Source: Lingula anatina (lineage: Eukaryota; Brachiopoda; Lingulata; Lingulida; Lingulidae). Taken from it: a stretch of DNA of 64,000 bases. A program made the position numbers and the translations under genes. How positions within the stretch are numbered: the stretch's first letter is position 1; the number at the start of each line of letters is the position of its first letter. The stretch lies in the NCBI RefSeq assembly GCF_001039355.2, contig NW_019775470.1:308621-372620 (forward strand), read 5' to 3'. Of this stretch, positions 63,039 to 64,000 are shown piece after piece. Under the pieces are notes generated by a model, which had not been told where the DNA came from, did no database searches, and saw only the letters and a program-made list of their open reading frames with translations.

Positions 63039-64000
63039 CCGAAGAAACTGACTTCAGAATGCCATATAGCTGCTTAATGCAAAATTCTGTTTGTTGAGGG
63101 TAGGAAATACCTTTTGCATTCTGCGTAATTGACCTTTTTTTTTTTTTTGAGCATGATGCATTATTTGAGCCCAATAATATTCTGCGTGAAACGTACGTGA
63201 TTCAGGAATTCTTAGTGATTGGTGATTGACCTGAATATATATCTTCGTGATTGGTGATTGAGCTGTTTTAATTCTTGGTGATTGTTGATTAAGGGGAGAG
63301 GGTATTCCCTACTCTCTCTCTATATATATACAGATGATCGGAAAATAATTGGAATATATTCACCAAAAATAATTTCATTTTTAATCTAGTGTATGCCAAT
63401 GACTACAGTTTTCTCTGTGGTTGGTGGAAACATCAGCGTTGGTTTGAGCGAGGAGCAGTACAACCAGGCCAGCGTGCTCATACTTTACTTCCTCCATGGT
63501 CAGGAGAGTGGGGTGTGCAATTTGAATTCCACATTGCCATTCAGCTTCTTTGCAGATGCGTTTATGAAGGTATAATTGATTGTTACTAATGAAGAAATCA
63601 TTTTGCTTGTTTCCAAGGAGTTAACCAATTTTATTAACTTTTTTTTATTTGAGATTTTTATAATATAAAATGATAAAATTGACTGAAGTTTTGTGTTGGA
63701 GTGTAGTGATTCATACTCATTTACCAAACAAATTAATGTTATAAATGCCTTACTTTTCAAGTAAAATTATAAGATCAAATAGTTGAGTGTTGATAGAAAC
63801 CTTGTATATTTGAACATGAAATTTGTTAATATTTTTAAAGAGTAAAAGATAAAAATAAGTAAACATAGGTGATATTATTTCTATTTAGTATGTGTTATGC
63901 ATTTAACTTAATCATAGATTTTGTGGAAATGATTGACTGGTCCATCACAGAAAGACTGTTTCTTAACACCGTTGTGATGTTATATAACACATTTTCAGTT
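63039..64000 (+). repeat. Second copy of the ZIP exon-2 region
   Basis: Matches 58022-58941 with scattered substitutions and small indels. It includes a copy of exon 2 (63390-63569) with the same 60 codons except Phe for Ile three residues before its end, and the start of the next exon at 63999. Both copies follow an N and a homopolymer. Confidence 0.9.

Overview
This window is animal nuclear DNA. Genes are split by GT-AG introns of roughly 0.1-6 kb, the DNA is AT-rich, microsatellites are plentiful, there is one nuclear-type tRNA gene, and six runs of N mark assembly gaps. Two iron-site hemerythrin genes with matching intron positions point to a lophotrochozoan (sipunculan/annelid, brachiopod or a related group). 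I cannot fix the species.

Layout. 132-391 (+) is the last exon of an unrecognised gene. 2373-4225 (-) is a four-exon NAD(P)-binding reductase of the biliverdin reductase B type. 6096-8735 (-) is a sorting nexin 10/11-type PX protein. It is head-to-head with 9100-13847 (+), a myosin essential light chain. 15058-15130 (-) is tRNA-Arg(CCG). 15481-20191 (+) is HUS1 of the 9-1-1 checkpoint clamp. It converges on 20930-22714 (-), a complete hemerythrin, which is head-to-head with 23965-25616 (+), a divergent hemerythrin with one iron ligand replaced by Cys. 26649-28776 (-) is a Nop6-like RRM protein. 30216-43304 (+) is a Lifeguard/TMBIM membrane protein with three alternative last exons. 43305-52199 shows no convincing coding exon except a possible promoter and 5' exon. 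52200-59607 (+) is the ectodomain half of a ZIP4/ZIP12-type zinc transporter that runs out of the window. An intronless GT23-like glycosyltransferase (61084-62655, -) lies downstream on the other strand, and a second copy of the ZIP exon-2 region fills 63039-64000.

The genes are mostly housekeeping or stress functions (redox, endosome, motor, DNA damage, oxygen/iron, ribosome, calcium/apoptosis, zinc). They do not form a pathway. What links them is layout: compact head-to-head pairs with short shared promoters.

The most interesting points are: the triplicated terminal exon of the Lifeguard gene, in which a 41-bp minisatellite multiplies the splice acceptor and a MITE sits inside one repeat unit; the His-to-Cys change in the diiron site of the second hemerythrin, together with an in-frame cassette exon in its N-terminus; several families of short inverted-repeat transposons, one carrying perfect DR1 nuclear-receptor motifs; and two apparent assembly duplications. 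All exon boundaries were read by eye from splice signals and reading phase, so single-base errors are possible.
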